A DNA stretch of 39,420 nucleotides from Lachnoclostridium sp. UBA5890 (lineage in GTDB: Bacteria > Bacillota > Clostridia > Lachnospirales > Lachnospiraceae): assembly GCA_002431395.1 (NCBI GenBank), contig DJEU01000051.1, positions 11,352 through 50,771 on the forward strand, given 5' to 3'. This document shows positions 1-8,068 of the stretch, piece by piece; the first letter of the stretch is position 1, and the number at the start of each line of letters is the position of its first letter. The notes beneath the pieces are model-generated. The model was given only the letters and a program-made list of their open reading frames with translations, had not been told where the DNA came from and did no database searches. The position numbers and the translations under genes are program-made.

Positions 1-323
1 GATAAGGGAATGCACCCCGGAAGTGAAGGAAAAGCAAGTCACTCCGAGGTGAGTCGCCGGTGCAAAGTCAGGTGCTACACCCCGGAAGAAGAAAATAGCA
101 AGTCATCCAGAGGTGAGTTGCCGTTGCAAGACCCGGGAATGCACCCCGGAAAGTGGGAAAAGCAAGTCGCTCCGAGGTGAGTCGCCGTTGCAAGATAAGG
201 AAATGTACCCCGGAAAGTGGAGAAAGCAAGTCGCCCCGAGGTGAGTCGCCGTTGCAAGGTAAGGGAATGCACCCCGGAAGAAGGAAAAAGCAAGTTATTC
301 AGAGGTGTTTGCCCCCTCCAACA
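1..323. repeat. 64-bp tandem repeat array, five units
   Basis: Units run about 1-65, 66-129, 130-193, 194-257 and 258-323. Each has the same order of blocks: a variable GGGAATGCACCCCGGAA part, a purine-rich AAGCAAGTC part, then GAGGTGAGTCGCCGTTGCAA. The whole period is conserved with scattered substitutions and there are no unique spacers. The fifth unit decays after GAGGTG. The array reaches the window edge, so more copies may lie upstream. The period is not a multiple of three, so the reading frame shifts in every unit and the open frames across it are not credible genes. No function is evident. Confidence 0.9.
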
Positions 324-324
324 A

Positions 325-402
325 GGTAACGCCCCCTCGGCTACGCCTCGGCGGCAGGTCGTCGGGGACATTAGAGTTGTTGACTGCGTCAACAAAGTCC
401 CC
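325..402. repeat. GC-rich hairpin element downstream of the tandem array
   Basis: This stretch is much richer in GC than its surroundings. It holds a direct repeat of CCTCGG and ends in a two-part hairpin. GGGGAC at 364-369 pairs with GTCCCC at 397-402, and inside it TTGTTGAC at 377-384 pairs perfectly with GTCAACAA at 388-395 around a three-base loop. The form suggests a dispersed palindromic intergenic element, but copy number cannot be judged from one copy. It could also act as a terminator for a gene outside the window. Confidence 0.55.
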
Positions 403-416
403 TCCTCAAAAAAGCC

Positions 417-445
417 TTTACAAACCCCAACTTTCTATTTATAAT
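417..445 (+). promoter_or_regulatory. Sigma-A type promoter of gltX
   Basis: TTTACA at 417-422 and TATAAT at 440-445 are separated by 17 bases, close to the vegetative consensus. Transcription would start near 452 and leave a leader of about 65 bases before gltX. No T-box features are seen in that short leader, although aminoacyl-tRNA synthetase genes in Firmicutes often have one. Confidence 0.75.
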
Positions 446-518
446 AAAAGGATAGAGAGTAAGGGGCATTTTGCCCTTAATTATGATAAAGTTATAGTTT
501 TAGAGAGGATTCGATAAG

Positions 519-1982
519 ATGAAAAAAATTCGTACAAGATTTGCACCAAGTCCTACCGGACGGATGCATGTTGGAAATTTGAGAACAGCATTATATGCGT
601 ATTTGATCGCAAAGCACGAGGGCGGCGATTTCCTGCTTCGTATTGAGGATACCGACCAGGAGCGTTTCGTGGAAGGGGCTTTGGATTTGATATATAAAAC
701 CATGAAAGAAACCGGGCTGGAGCATGATGAGGGACCGGATAAAGATGGTGGATATGGTCCGTATGTTCAGAGTGAGAGAATGAAAACCGGAATGTATCTT
801 GAGTATGCAAAACAGTTGGTGGAAAAAGGCGAAGCGTACTATTGTTTCTGTACCAAAGAGCGTCTGGAAGGACTGCATAAAGAAGCAGAGGAGCGCGGTG
901 AGGCAGCAGCAAAATATGACAAGCATTGTCTGCACCTTTCCAAAGAAGAAGTAGAGGAAAAACTGGCAGCGGGAGTTCCTTATGTCATCCGCCAGAATAA
1001 TCCGACGGAAGGAGAGACTTCCTTTGAGGATGTTATTTATGGTACGATCACAGCGCCAAATGAAGAACTTGACGATATGGTATTGATCAAGCAGGATGGT
1101 TATCCGACGTATAACTTTGCCAATGTAATCGACGACCATTTGATGGAGATTACGCATGTGGTACGTGGAAATGAGTACCTTTCCAGTGCGCCGAAGTATA
1201 ATCGTTTATACCAGGCATTTGGCTGGGATATTCCGGTTTATGTGCATTGTCCTACGATCACAGACGAAAATCATAAAAAATTGTCCAAGCGTCATGGAGC
1301 GTCTTCGTTCGAGGATCTGATGGAACTTGGTTATGTGCCGGAGGCTGTTGTGAACTACGTGGCACTGCTTGGCTGGAGTCCGGCAGAAGACCGTGAGATC
1401 TTTAGTCTGGAAGAACTTGTAAAAGCATTTGACTACCACCGTATCAATAAATCGCCGGCGGTATTTGATATGAAGAAACTGAGCTGGATGAACGGCGAGT
1501 ACATCAAAGCGATGGACAATGACAAGTATTATGAGTATGCATTGCCGGTGATCAAAAAGACAATTAAAAAAGATTTGGATCTGAAGAAAATTGCGGATCT
1601 TGTAAAGACAAGAATCGAAGTATTTCCGGATATTACAGAGAAGATCGACTTCTTTGAGGAATTGCCGGAGTACGATATTGCGATGTATACGCATAAGAAA
1701 ATGAAGACAAATTCAGAAAACTCGCTGGAAGTTTTGAAAGAAATGCTTCCACTTTACGAGGCGCTTGACGATTATTCCATTCCGGCCATCGAAAAAGTAG
1801 CGATGGATTATGTGGCAGAAAAAGGCTGCAAAAACGGTCAGGCACTTTGGCCGCTCCGTACAGCGGTGTCCGGAAAACAGATGACACCGGGCGGTGCCTA
1901 CGAGATCATGGAAATAATTGGAAAAGAAGAATCGCTTGCGCGTATTAGAAAGGGAATTGAACTGCTTAATGAAGCACAGTAA
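519..1982 (+). CDS. gltX: Glutamyl-tRNA synthetase
   Basis: Class I aminoacyl-tRNA synthetase that attaches glutamate to its tRNA in the cytoplasm. The 487-residue length is normal. The Rossmann catalytic domain opens with SPTGRMHVGNLRTAL (HIGH-type motif at residues 17-20), and the KMSKS-type loop is KLSKR at 254-258. A CFC pair followed by a later cysteine (YDKHC) fits the zinc-binding insert of many bacterial GluRS. The remaining C-terminal part is the helical anticodon-binding domain. ATG 519 follows GAGAGGA at 503-509. The gene has its own promoter and its end overlaps the next gene by 14 bases. Whether it also charges tRNA-Gln, as many Firmicute GluRS do, cannot be read from the sequence. 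Confidence 0.97.
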   Translation: MKKIRTRFAPSPTGRMHVGNLRTALYAYLIAKHEGGDFLLRIEDTDQERFVEGALDLIYKTMKETGLEHDEGPDKDGGYGPYVQSERMKTGMYLEYAKQLVEKGEAYYCFCTKERLEGLHKEAEERGEAAAKYDKHCLHLSKEEVEEKLAAGVPYVIRQNNPTEGETSFEDVIYGTITAPNEELDDMVLIKQDGYPTYNFANVIDDHLMEITHVVRGNEYLSSAPKYNRLYQAFGWDIPVYVHCPTITDENHKKLSKRHGASSFEDLMELGYVPEAVVNYVALLGWSPAEDREIFSLEELVKAFDYHRINKSPAVFDMKKLSWMNGEYIKAMDNDKYYEYALPVIKKTIKKDLDLKKIADLVKTRIEVFPDITEKIDFFEELPEYDIAMYTHKKMKTNSENSLEVLKEMLPLYEALDDYSIPAIEKVAMDYVAEKGCKNGQALWPLRTAVSGKQMTPGGAYEIMEIIGKEESLARIRKGIELLNEAQ

Positions 1983-3816
1983 GGAACAGCAGATAGCGAT
2001 CGATCATGTCGATGGACCGATGATGGTACTTGCCGGCCCGGGAGCCGGAAAAACGACGGTTATCACGCACCGGGTAAAGAAATTGATTGAAAAAGAGGGA
2101 GTAAATCCTGCGCAGATTTTAGTCGTGACATTTTCAAAAGCCGCTGCCGTTGAGATGCGGGAGAGGTTTGAAATAATCACAGGCGGCAGGAGACTTCCGG
2201 TTCGATTTGGAACCTTTCATTCGCTGTTTTTTCAGGTACTGCGCAGTGCCTATCATTATGAGGCGAAGGACATTCTTTCACAGCGTTTGAAATACCGGTT
2301 TTTGGAAGAAGCCCTGATGGAGACGGAATACGATGATATCGAGGACCGTTCCGAATTTCTGGAAGAGATCGAAAAAGAGATCAGCCGGATCAAGGGCGAG
2401 GGCATTGAAGTCGAAAATTATTATTCGGCGAGCTGCCCGGAGGCGATATTCCGGCAGATTTACGAAGGGTATCAAAGCCGAGTGCAGAAAAACCATTATT
2501 TGGATTTTGATGACATGGTCTGCTATACCTACGAATTGTTTCGGGCAAGGCCGGATATACTGGCAGGCTGGCGGAAACGGTTCCGGTACATTTTGATCGA
2601 CGAATTTCAGGATATCAACCGATTGCAGTACGCGACGATCCAAATGCTGGCACAGCCGGAAAATAATCTGTTCATTGTCGGTGATGATGATCAGTCGATT
2701 TATGGATTCCGCGGGGCAAGACCGGATATTATGCTGTCCTTTCCGAAACAGTATAAATCGCTGGAACGGGTTACCATCGGTGGAAATTACCGGTGTACAA
2801 GCCAGATTCTGCGGGCGGCGACGGCACTGATCGGGCACAATAAAAAGCGGTACGACAAAAAACTGCTTGCGATGAAAGGCCCGGGAGAACTGGTGCACGT
2901 GGCGATGTATTCGACACCTGCGGCGCAGGCAGAAGCTATTGCTAAAAAAATACAGCAGGCGATGGAACAGGGTACACCGCCGGAGCAGATTGCTCTTTTG
3001 TTTCGGACGGCGCGGCAGATGAACATTTTTTCAAGAAAATTTATGGAGTACAACATTCCTTTTGTGATGAAGGACTCCATTCAGAATATATTTGAGCACT
3101 GGGTTGCCAAAGATGTGTTAAGTTATATGAAAATGGCGATGGGCGACCGTTCCAGAAATCTGTTTCTAAAAGTGGCAAACCGGCCGAAGCGGTATTTGAG
3201 CCGTGCGGCATTTACCACGGAGCCGGTCACTTTTGGCAGCTTGTATGATTATTATCGCGACAAGTCGTACATGTGCGAGCGGATCAATGATCTGCAGAAC
3301 GACTTATTCGCCATGAAACAGATGACACCATATAGTGCAATCGACTACCTTTATCATACGGTGGGATATAAAAATTTTCTTGCCGAATATGCGGCAGAGC
3401 GCGGTGTCAGTGTAAAAGACTGGGAGGAAATCGTCGAAGAGATTCGCGAAGATGCTTCCGCTTATACCGATTTTGAATCGTGGTTTTCGCACATTGAAGA
3501 CTATGGAAAACAGTTAGAAGAGCGAAAACAGAAACAAGGCAGGCAGAAAAGTCCGGATGATAAGCCGGGAGTGGCATTGATGACAATGCACAGTGCCAAA
3601 GGTCTTGAATTTGATATTGTATTTATTCCCGATGCGAACGAAGGGATGATCCCTTACCGCAAATCCGTCGAAGACGGACAGATCGAGGAAGAACGAAGAT
3701 TAATGTATGTTGCCATGACGCGGGCGAGGGAGCATTTGTCTCTCTCTTATGTCAAGCAGCGGTTTCAGAAAGAGGAATCTCCGTCCAGGTTTTTAAAAGA
3801 AATTGAAAAAGTATAA
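1969..3816 (+). CDS. UvrD/Rep family DNA helicase, short form
   Basis: Superfamily 1A ATP-dependent helicase, expected to unwind DNA 3' to 5' in repair or replication restart. Visible motifs are the Q motif (KEQQIAI), Walker A GPGAGKTT (residues 23-30), DEFQD (211-215), DDDQSIYGFRGA, NYRC, MTMHSAKGLEFD and EERRLMYVAMTRAREHL. It has 615 residues, against about 720-740 for PcrA or UvrD, and it stops soon after motif VI. It therefore lacks the usual C-terminal extension and probably has a reduced 2B region. The frame is open upstream to a TTG at 1918, but ATG 1969 puts the Q motif at the N-terminus as expected. It overlaps gltX by 14 bases, so translation is probably coupled. It is a paralogue-like short form and should not be assumed to be PcrA. 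Confidence 0.9.
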   Translation: MKHSKEQQIAIDHVDGPMMVLAGPGAGKTTVITHRVKKLIEKEGVNPAQILVVTFSKAAAVEMRERFEIITGGRRLPVRFGTFHSLFFQVLRSAYHYEAKDILSQRLKYRFLEEALMETEYDDIEDRSEFLEEIEKEISRIKGEGIEVENYYSASCPEAIFRQIYEGYQSRVQKNHYLDFDDMVCYTYELFRARPDILAGWRKRFRYILIDEFQDINRLQYATIQMLAQPENNLFIVGDDDQSIYGFRGARPDIMLSFPKQYKSLERVTIGGNYRCTSQILRAATALIGHNKKRYDKKLLAMKGPGELVHVAMYSTPAAQAEAIAKKIQQAMEQGTPPEQIALLFRTARQMNIFSRKFMEYNIPFVMKDSIQNIFEHWVAKDVLSYMKMAMGDRSRNLFLKVANRPKRYLSRAAFTTEPVTFGSLYDYYRDKSYMCERINDLQNDLFAMKQMTPYSAIDYLYHTVGYKNFLAEYAAERGVSVKDWEEIVEEIREDASAYTDFESWFSHIEDYGKQLEERKQKQGRQKSPDDKPGVALMTMHSAKGLEFDIVFIPDANEGMIPYRKSVEDGQIEEERRLMYVAMTRAREHLSLSYVKQRFQKEESPSRFLKEIEKV

Positions 3817-3820
3817 ACTT

Positions 3821-3851
3821 TTTATAAATTCGAACCGATAAATACTATAAT
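3821..3851 (+). promoter_or_regulatory. Possible promoter of the small secreted protein gene
   Basis: A perfect TATAAT lies at 3846-3851, 24 bases before the start codon of the next gene. The -35 side is only an AT-rich TTTATA-like stretch around 3821-3827, so the call rests mainly on the -10 box and on the change of gene theme after the helicase. Confidence 0.45.
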
Positions 3852-3874
3852 TAAGAACAAAGGAGGTCTTTATC

Positions 3875-4381
3875 ATGAAACATTTTTTGAGAAAAGTAAT
3901 CGCAATTGCAACGGTAGTAACAACGTTAGCAGCTGTTCCGGCGATGGATGCACAGGCAGCAGCCGTAAAATATTCAACGTACACCAATACCCGCTTTACG
4001 TACACGGTTAAATATCCGTCTACTTTTCAGCGTGCGGATTATAGTTCCGGAGATGGTACCAAACTGGTGTCCAAAGATGGAAAAGCAAGGGCGACCATTT
4101 GGAATTCTTATGGAAAGACCGGCAAGAGAAGCGGAAAGACCGTCGTAGCGACGGCAAAGAAAAATCGAAAAATTAATGTAGAAAAAGCGACAAAGACAGA
4201 ATGCAGTTACAACTATAAAATGGGAAAAAATACCATTCAGTACTGCTATGTATTCATCAAAAACGGTGAGATCGCTTTCCAGCTTACCTATCCGACTGCG
4301 TCCAAGAAATACTATTCGGCAGCGGCAAAAGGTATGATGGCATCATTAAAGAAAAATAAATCACTTACACTAAATGACTAA
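3875..4381 (+). CDS. Small secreted protein of unknown function
   Basis: The 168-residue product starts with a clear signal peptide: a basic N-terminus (MKHFLRK), a hydrophobic core and an AQA-A cleavage site near residue 28. The mature part is about 140 residues, lysine-rich and probably beta-rich. It opens with NTRFTYTVKYPSTFQ and includes FIKNGEIAFQLTYP, a pattern reminiscent of PsbP/MOG1-like secreted domains, though this is only a resemblance. Two cysteines (ECSYNY and YCYVF) could form a disulfide. No lipobox is visible, so it is probably released or wall-associated. ATG 3875 follows AAAGGAGG at 3859-3866. Only 17 bases separate it from the kinase gene, so the two may be co-transcribed, but no shared function is evident. 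Confidence 0.8.
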   Translation: MKHFLRKVIAIATVVTTLAAVPAMDAQAAAVKYSTYTNTRFTYTVKYPSTFQRADYSSGDGTKLVSKDGKARATIWNSYGKTGKRSGKTVVATAKKNRKINVEKATKTECSYNYKMGKNTIQYCYVFIKNGEIAFQLTYPTASKKYYSAAAKGMMASLKKNKSLTLND

Positions 4382-4398
4382 AAGGAGGATGGACAGCC

Positions 4399-6006
4399 AT
4401 GGGTCTGACAACACAGCAAATACTTACATCAATTGAAAATGGCACGACATCATTAGGAATCGAATTTGGTTCGACACGAATTAAGGCAGTTTTAACGGCA
4501 GAGGATAACTCACCGATCGCATCGGGAAGCCACGATTGGGAAAACCGTTTGGAAGACGGTATATGGACCTATACTCTGGAGGATATCTGGACAGGACTTC
4601 AGGACAGTTATGCAAAGATGGCGGAAGATGTAAAAGAAAAATACGGAGTTGTTCTGAAAAAGATAGGAGCCATTGGATTCAGTGCCATGATGCATGGTTA
4701 TATGGTATTTGATGCGGAGGGCACATTGCTCGTTCCGTTCCGTACATGGAGAAATACGATCACAGAAGAAGCATCAGAAAAACTGACAAAATTGTTATCT
4801 TATCATATTCCGCAGCGATGGAGTATTGCGCATTTGTACCAGGCGATGTTAAATGGCGAGGAACATGTGAAAAATATTGCATTCCAGACGACACTTGCCG
4901 GCTATATTCATTGGAAACTGACCGGAGAGAAAGTGCTTGGCATCGGCGAAGCATCCGGCATGTTCCCGATCGACTGTGAAGCAAAAGACTGGGATGAAAA
5001 ACGGGTAAAAATGTTTGACGAAGAAGCAAAGAAAAAAGGATATTCTTTTACACTGCATGATATATTTCCAAAAGTTCTTGTTGCCGGAGAGCAGGCAGGG
5101 GTGCTGACGGAAGAAGGAGCAAAATTGTTGGATCCTTCAGGAAATCTGGAAGCAGGAATCCCGCTCTGCCCGCCGGAGGGAGATGCCGGAACCGGTATGG
5201 CAGCGACAAACAGCGTGGCTGTCCGCACAGGTAATGTATCTGCCGGAACTTCGGTATTTGCGATGATCGTATTGGAAAAAGAACTGAAAGAAGTTTACGA
5301 AGAAATTGACCTTGTTACGACACCAACCGGAAATCTCGTCGGAATGGTACATTGTAATAATTGTACTTCCGATCTGAATGCGTGGGTCAATCTGTTTAAA
5401 GAATTTGCAGAGAGTTTTGGTATGAAAGTCGACATGAATGAATTGTTTGGAACTCTTTACAATAAAGCATTGGAAGGAGACGACGACTGTGGCGGACTCC
5501 TTGCGTACAATTATTTTTCCGGCGAACATATTACCGGTTTCAATGAAGGCCGTCCAATGTTTGTTCGTACACCGGACAGCAAATTCAATCTGGCAAACTT
5601 TATGCGTGTAAATCTGTTTACGGCACTTGGTGCATTGAAAGTCGGACTTGATATTTTGCTCAAAAAAGAGGGCGTGAAAGTAGACCGCATCCTCGGTCAT
5701 GGCGGCTTGTTTAAGACCAAAGGGGTCGGACAGAAGATCATGGCAGCAGCGATGAATGCGCCGGTTTCCGTTATGGAGACAGCAGGAGAAGGCGGTGCCT
5801 GGGGAATTGCTCTTCTTGCCGCTTATATGAAAAATAAAGAAGAAGGCCAAACACTCGACGACTATCTCGAAAAGAAAGTATTTGCCGGCTTTGAAGGTGT
5901 GGAAGAAAAACCGGATCCGGCAGACGTAAAAGGTTTTGATGAATTTATCAGCCGTTACAAAGAAGGACTTCCGATCGAGAAAGCAGCGGTAGATTATTTG
6001 AAATAA
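4399..6006 (+). CDS. FGGY family carbohydrate kinase
   Basis: Predicted ATP-dependent sugar kinase of 535 residues with the hexokinase-like FGGY fold, related to xylulokinases and ribulokinases. The N-terminal phosphate motif is LGIEFGSTRIK (19-29). D262 in PEGDAGTG fits the catalytic aspartate. GHGGLFKTKGVGQKIMAAAM matches the C-terminal FGGY/adenosine region. The first motif has Glu22 where most FGGY kinases have Asp. No transporter, isomerase or sugar regulator lies nearby, so the substrate cannot be told from context. ATG 4399 follows AAGGAGG at 4382-4388, which touches the previous stop codon. A terminator follows. Confidence 0.85.
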   Translation: MGLTTQQILTSIENGTTSLGIEFGSTRIKAVLTAEDNSPIASGSHDWENRLEDGIWTYTLEDIWTGLQDSYAKMAEDVKEKYGVVLKKIGAIGFSAMMHGYMVFDAEGTLLVPFRTWRNTITEEASEKLTKLLSYHIPQRWSIAHLYQAMLNGEEHVKNIAFQTTLAGYIHWKLTGEKVLGIGEASGMFPIDCEAKDWDEKRVKMFDEEAKKKGYSFTLHDIFPKVLVAGEQAGVLTEEGAKLLDPSGNLEAGIPLCPPEGDAGTGMAATNSVAVRTGNVSAGTSVFAMIVLEKELKEVYEEIDLVTTPTGNLVGMVHCNNCTSDLNAWVNLFKEFAESFGMKVDMNELFGTLYNKALEGDDDCGGLLAYNYFSGEHITGFNEGRPMFVRTPDSKFNLANFMRVNLFTALGALKVGLDILLKKEGVKVDRILGHGGLFKTKGVGQKIMAAAMNAPVSVMETAGEGGAWGIALLAAYMKNKEEGQTLDDYLEKKVFAGFEGVEEKPDPADVKGFDEFISRYKEGLPIEKAAVDYLK

Positions 6007-6054
6007 AAACCAGATCGGGCGGGTACAAAAGCCAACTGATTTGATAGGATATAA

Positions 6055-6081
6055 AAAGGTCAGACATTTTCTGGCCTTTTT
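6055..6081 (+). terminator. Rho-independent terminator after the FGGY kinase
   Basis: AAAGGTCAG at 6055-6063 pairs with CTGGCCTTT at 6071-6079 (nine pairs, one wobble) around a seven-base loop, followed by a run of T to 6081. Confidence 0.8.
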
Positions 6082-6099
6082 CACTTTAAGGAGGAAACC

Positions 6100-8001
6100 A
6101 TGGAAAAAGCATTTTTGCCGATATCCAAAAAAGATATGAAAGAACGGGGATGGGATCAGTGCGATTTTGTCTTTGTGATCGGAGATGCCTATGTCGATCA
6201 TTCGTCGTTTGGACCGGCGATCATCAGCCGTCACTTGGAGGCGTATGGCTATAAAGTGGGGATTATTTCGCAGCCGGACTGGAAAGATGACAAGAGCATT
6301 ACCGTGCTTGGCGAGCCAAGACTCGCTTTTTTGGTGTGCGCGGGAAATATGGATTCCATGGTTAATCATTATACGGTCAATAAAAAACGACGTCACCAGG
6401 ATGCATATACACCAGGAGGTGTAGCGGGAAAACGGCCGGATTATGCGACAGTTGTTTATTCGAATCTGATCCGCCGTACGTACAAAAATGTGCCGATTGT
6501 CTTAGGAGGGATTGAGGCGAGCCTGCGCAGATTGTCGCATTACGATTACTGGTCTGATAAGGTGAAACGGTCCATTTTGCTTGATGCGGGGGCAGATCTT
6601 ATCTCGTATGGCATGGGAGAACATAGTATGTTGGAGATCGCCGAAGCACTGGCGAGCGGCATGGATGTGAAAGACATTACGTATATCGCAGGGACGGTTT
6701 ACCGCACGAAAGAGGGAGCAGAAATTTATGACAGTATTGAACTTCCTGACTACGAGGAGTCGGTGGCTGAGAAGAAAAAATACGCCGAGAGTTTTATGAA
6801 GCAGTACGAAAATACGGATCCGTTTACGGCAAAAACATTGGTCGAGTGCTATCCGGGCAAAGTTCTTGTCGTGCAGAATCCACCGGCCAAACCGCTTACA
6901 ATGCAGGAGATGGATGACATTTATGATTACCCCTATATGGGAACCTATCATCCGAGTTACAAAAAGCAGGGTGGAGTACCGGCCATTCAGGAAATTAAGT
7001 TCAGTTTGACAAGCTGTCGGGGGTGCTTTGGTGGCTGTAGTTTTTGTGCATTAACATTTCATCAGGGGCGTATCGTGCAGGCGAGAAGTCATGATTCCAT
7101 CCTGCGGGAAGCAAAGCAAATGACGGAAGATCCAGAGTTCAAGGGATATATCCACGATGTGGGTGGACCAACCGGAAATTTCAGGAAACCAGCCTGTGAT
7201 AAGCAGATGAAATTCGGGGTCTGCAAAAACAAACAATGTTTATTTCCGAAACCATGTAATAACTTGAATGTAGATCATAAAGATTATGTTGAATTACTGC
7301 GAAAATTGCGAAAACTTCCGAAAGTGAAAAAAGTTTTTGTGCGTTCGGGAATCCGTTTTGATTATGTAATGGCGGATGCGAAAGATACGTTTTTGAAGGA
7401 ATTGTGCGAGTACCATATCAGCGGTCAGCTTCGTGTGGCGCCGGAACATGTATCGGATGCCGTCCTTGACGCGATGGGAAAACCCCAAAATGAGGTTTAC
7501 GAAAGCTTTTTAAAACGTTATGCCAAAGTGAACCGGTTGACCGGAAAACAGCAGTATGCGGTGCCTTATCTGATGTCATCGCACCCTGGTTCGACATTGA
7601 AAGAGGCGGTGGAACTTGCCGAATACGTCCGGGATCTCGGTTATATGCCGGAGCAGGTGCAGGACTTTTACCCGACACCGGCGACCATCTCTACGTGCAT
7701 GTATTATACCGGCCTTGATCCCCGCACGATGCAGCCGATCTATGTGCCGAAAAAACGACATGAAAAAGAGATGCAGCGTGCTCTGATCCAGTACCGCAAG
7801 CCGGAAAATTACGCATTGGTAAAAGAAGCCCTTTTAAAACTGGGACGGACGGATCTCATCGGATTTGACAAAAAATGTCTGATTCCACCGAGACCGTGGA
7901 GTGAGAAAAAAAGCGGTAAAAAGAATGAGAAAAGCCATGGAAAACCGTCTGGGAAGCCACGTGCACGGCAGCAGGGCAAAAGAAAGAAGCAAAAAAGGTA
8001 A
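6100..8001 (+). CDS. YgiQ family radical SAM protein
   Basis: Large radical S-adenosylmethionine protein of 633 residues. The cluster-binding motif is C309-x3-C313-x2-C316, preceded by one more pair of cysteines' worth of context in SCRGCFGGCSFC. The long N-terminal region (EKAFLPISKKDMKERGWDQ, FVIGDAYVDH, GGIEASLRR) is typical of the YgiQ/UPF0313 family, whose reaction is unknown. A further cysteine group (CKNKQCLFPKPC) follows the catalytic core. The last 35 residues form a very basic Lys/Arg/Gly tail that may bind nucleic acid; that is inference. ATG 6100 follows AAGGAGG. It stands alone between a terminator and the rfbB promoter. Confidence 0.93.
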   Translation: MEKAFLPISKKDMKERGWDQCDFVFVIGDAYVDHSSFGPAIISRHLEAYGYKVGIISQPDWKDDKSITVLGEPRLAFLVCAGNMDSMVNHYTVNKKRRHQDAYTPGGVAGKRPDYATVVYSNLIRRTYKNVPIVLGGIEASLRRLSHYDYWSDKVKRSILLDAGADLISYGMGEHSMLEIAEALASGMDVKDITYIAGTVYRTKEGAEIYDSIELPDYEESVAEKKKYAESFMKQYENTDPFTAKTLVECYPGKVLVVQNPPAKPLTMQEMDDIYDYPYMGTYHPSYKKQGGVPAIQEIKFSLTSCRGCFGGCSFCALTFHQGRIVQARSHDSILREAKQMTEDPEFKGYIHDVGGPTGNFRKPACDKQMKFGVCKNKQCLFPKPCNNLNVDHKDYVELLRKLRKLPKVKKVFVRSGIRFDYVMADAKDTFLKELCEYHISGQLRVAPEHVSDAVLDAMGKPQNEVYESFLKRYAKVNRLTGKQQYAVPYLMSSHPGSTLKEAVELAEYVRDLGYMPEQVQDFYPTPATISTCMYYTGLDPRTMQPIYVPKKRHEKEMQRALIQYRKPENYALVKEALLKLGRTDLIGFDKKCLIPPRPWSEKKSGKKNEKSHGKPSGKPRARQQGKRKKQKR

Positions 8002-8008
8002 AAAGATA

Positions 8009-8039
8009 TTGACCGCGCCTATGGGTTATGGGTTATAAT
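8009..8039 (+). promoter_or_regulatory. Promoter of rfbB-rfbD
   Basis: TTGACC at 8009-8014 and TATAAT at 8034-8039 are near-consensus boxes, but the spacer is 19 bases, longer than the optimal 17. The start codon of rfbB is 30 bases downstream. Confidence 0.6.
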
Positions 8040-8068
8040 AGAGATATAGAAATGGAGGAAACAAAACG

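Noticed and set aside
1..323. CRISPR-like array
   Set aside because: The full 64-bp period is conserved; there are no unique spacers and no cas genes nearby.
1..444. Open frames on both strands across the repeat array
   Set aside because: The 64-base period changes frame in each unit, the products are low-complexity and there is no ribosome binding site.
452..518. T-box riboswitch before gltX
   Set aside because: The leader is only about 65 bases and shows no specifier stem, T-box motif or terminator.
5137..6396. 419-residue open frame on the minus strand
   Set aside because: It runs antisense through the FGGY kinase, its terminator and the start of the YgiQ gene. The sense products carry clear motifs; the antisense one has none.
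8002..8068. Riboswitch before rfbB
   Set aside because: The space between promoter and start is about 30 bases, too short for a known riboswitch.
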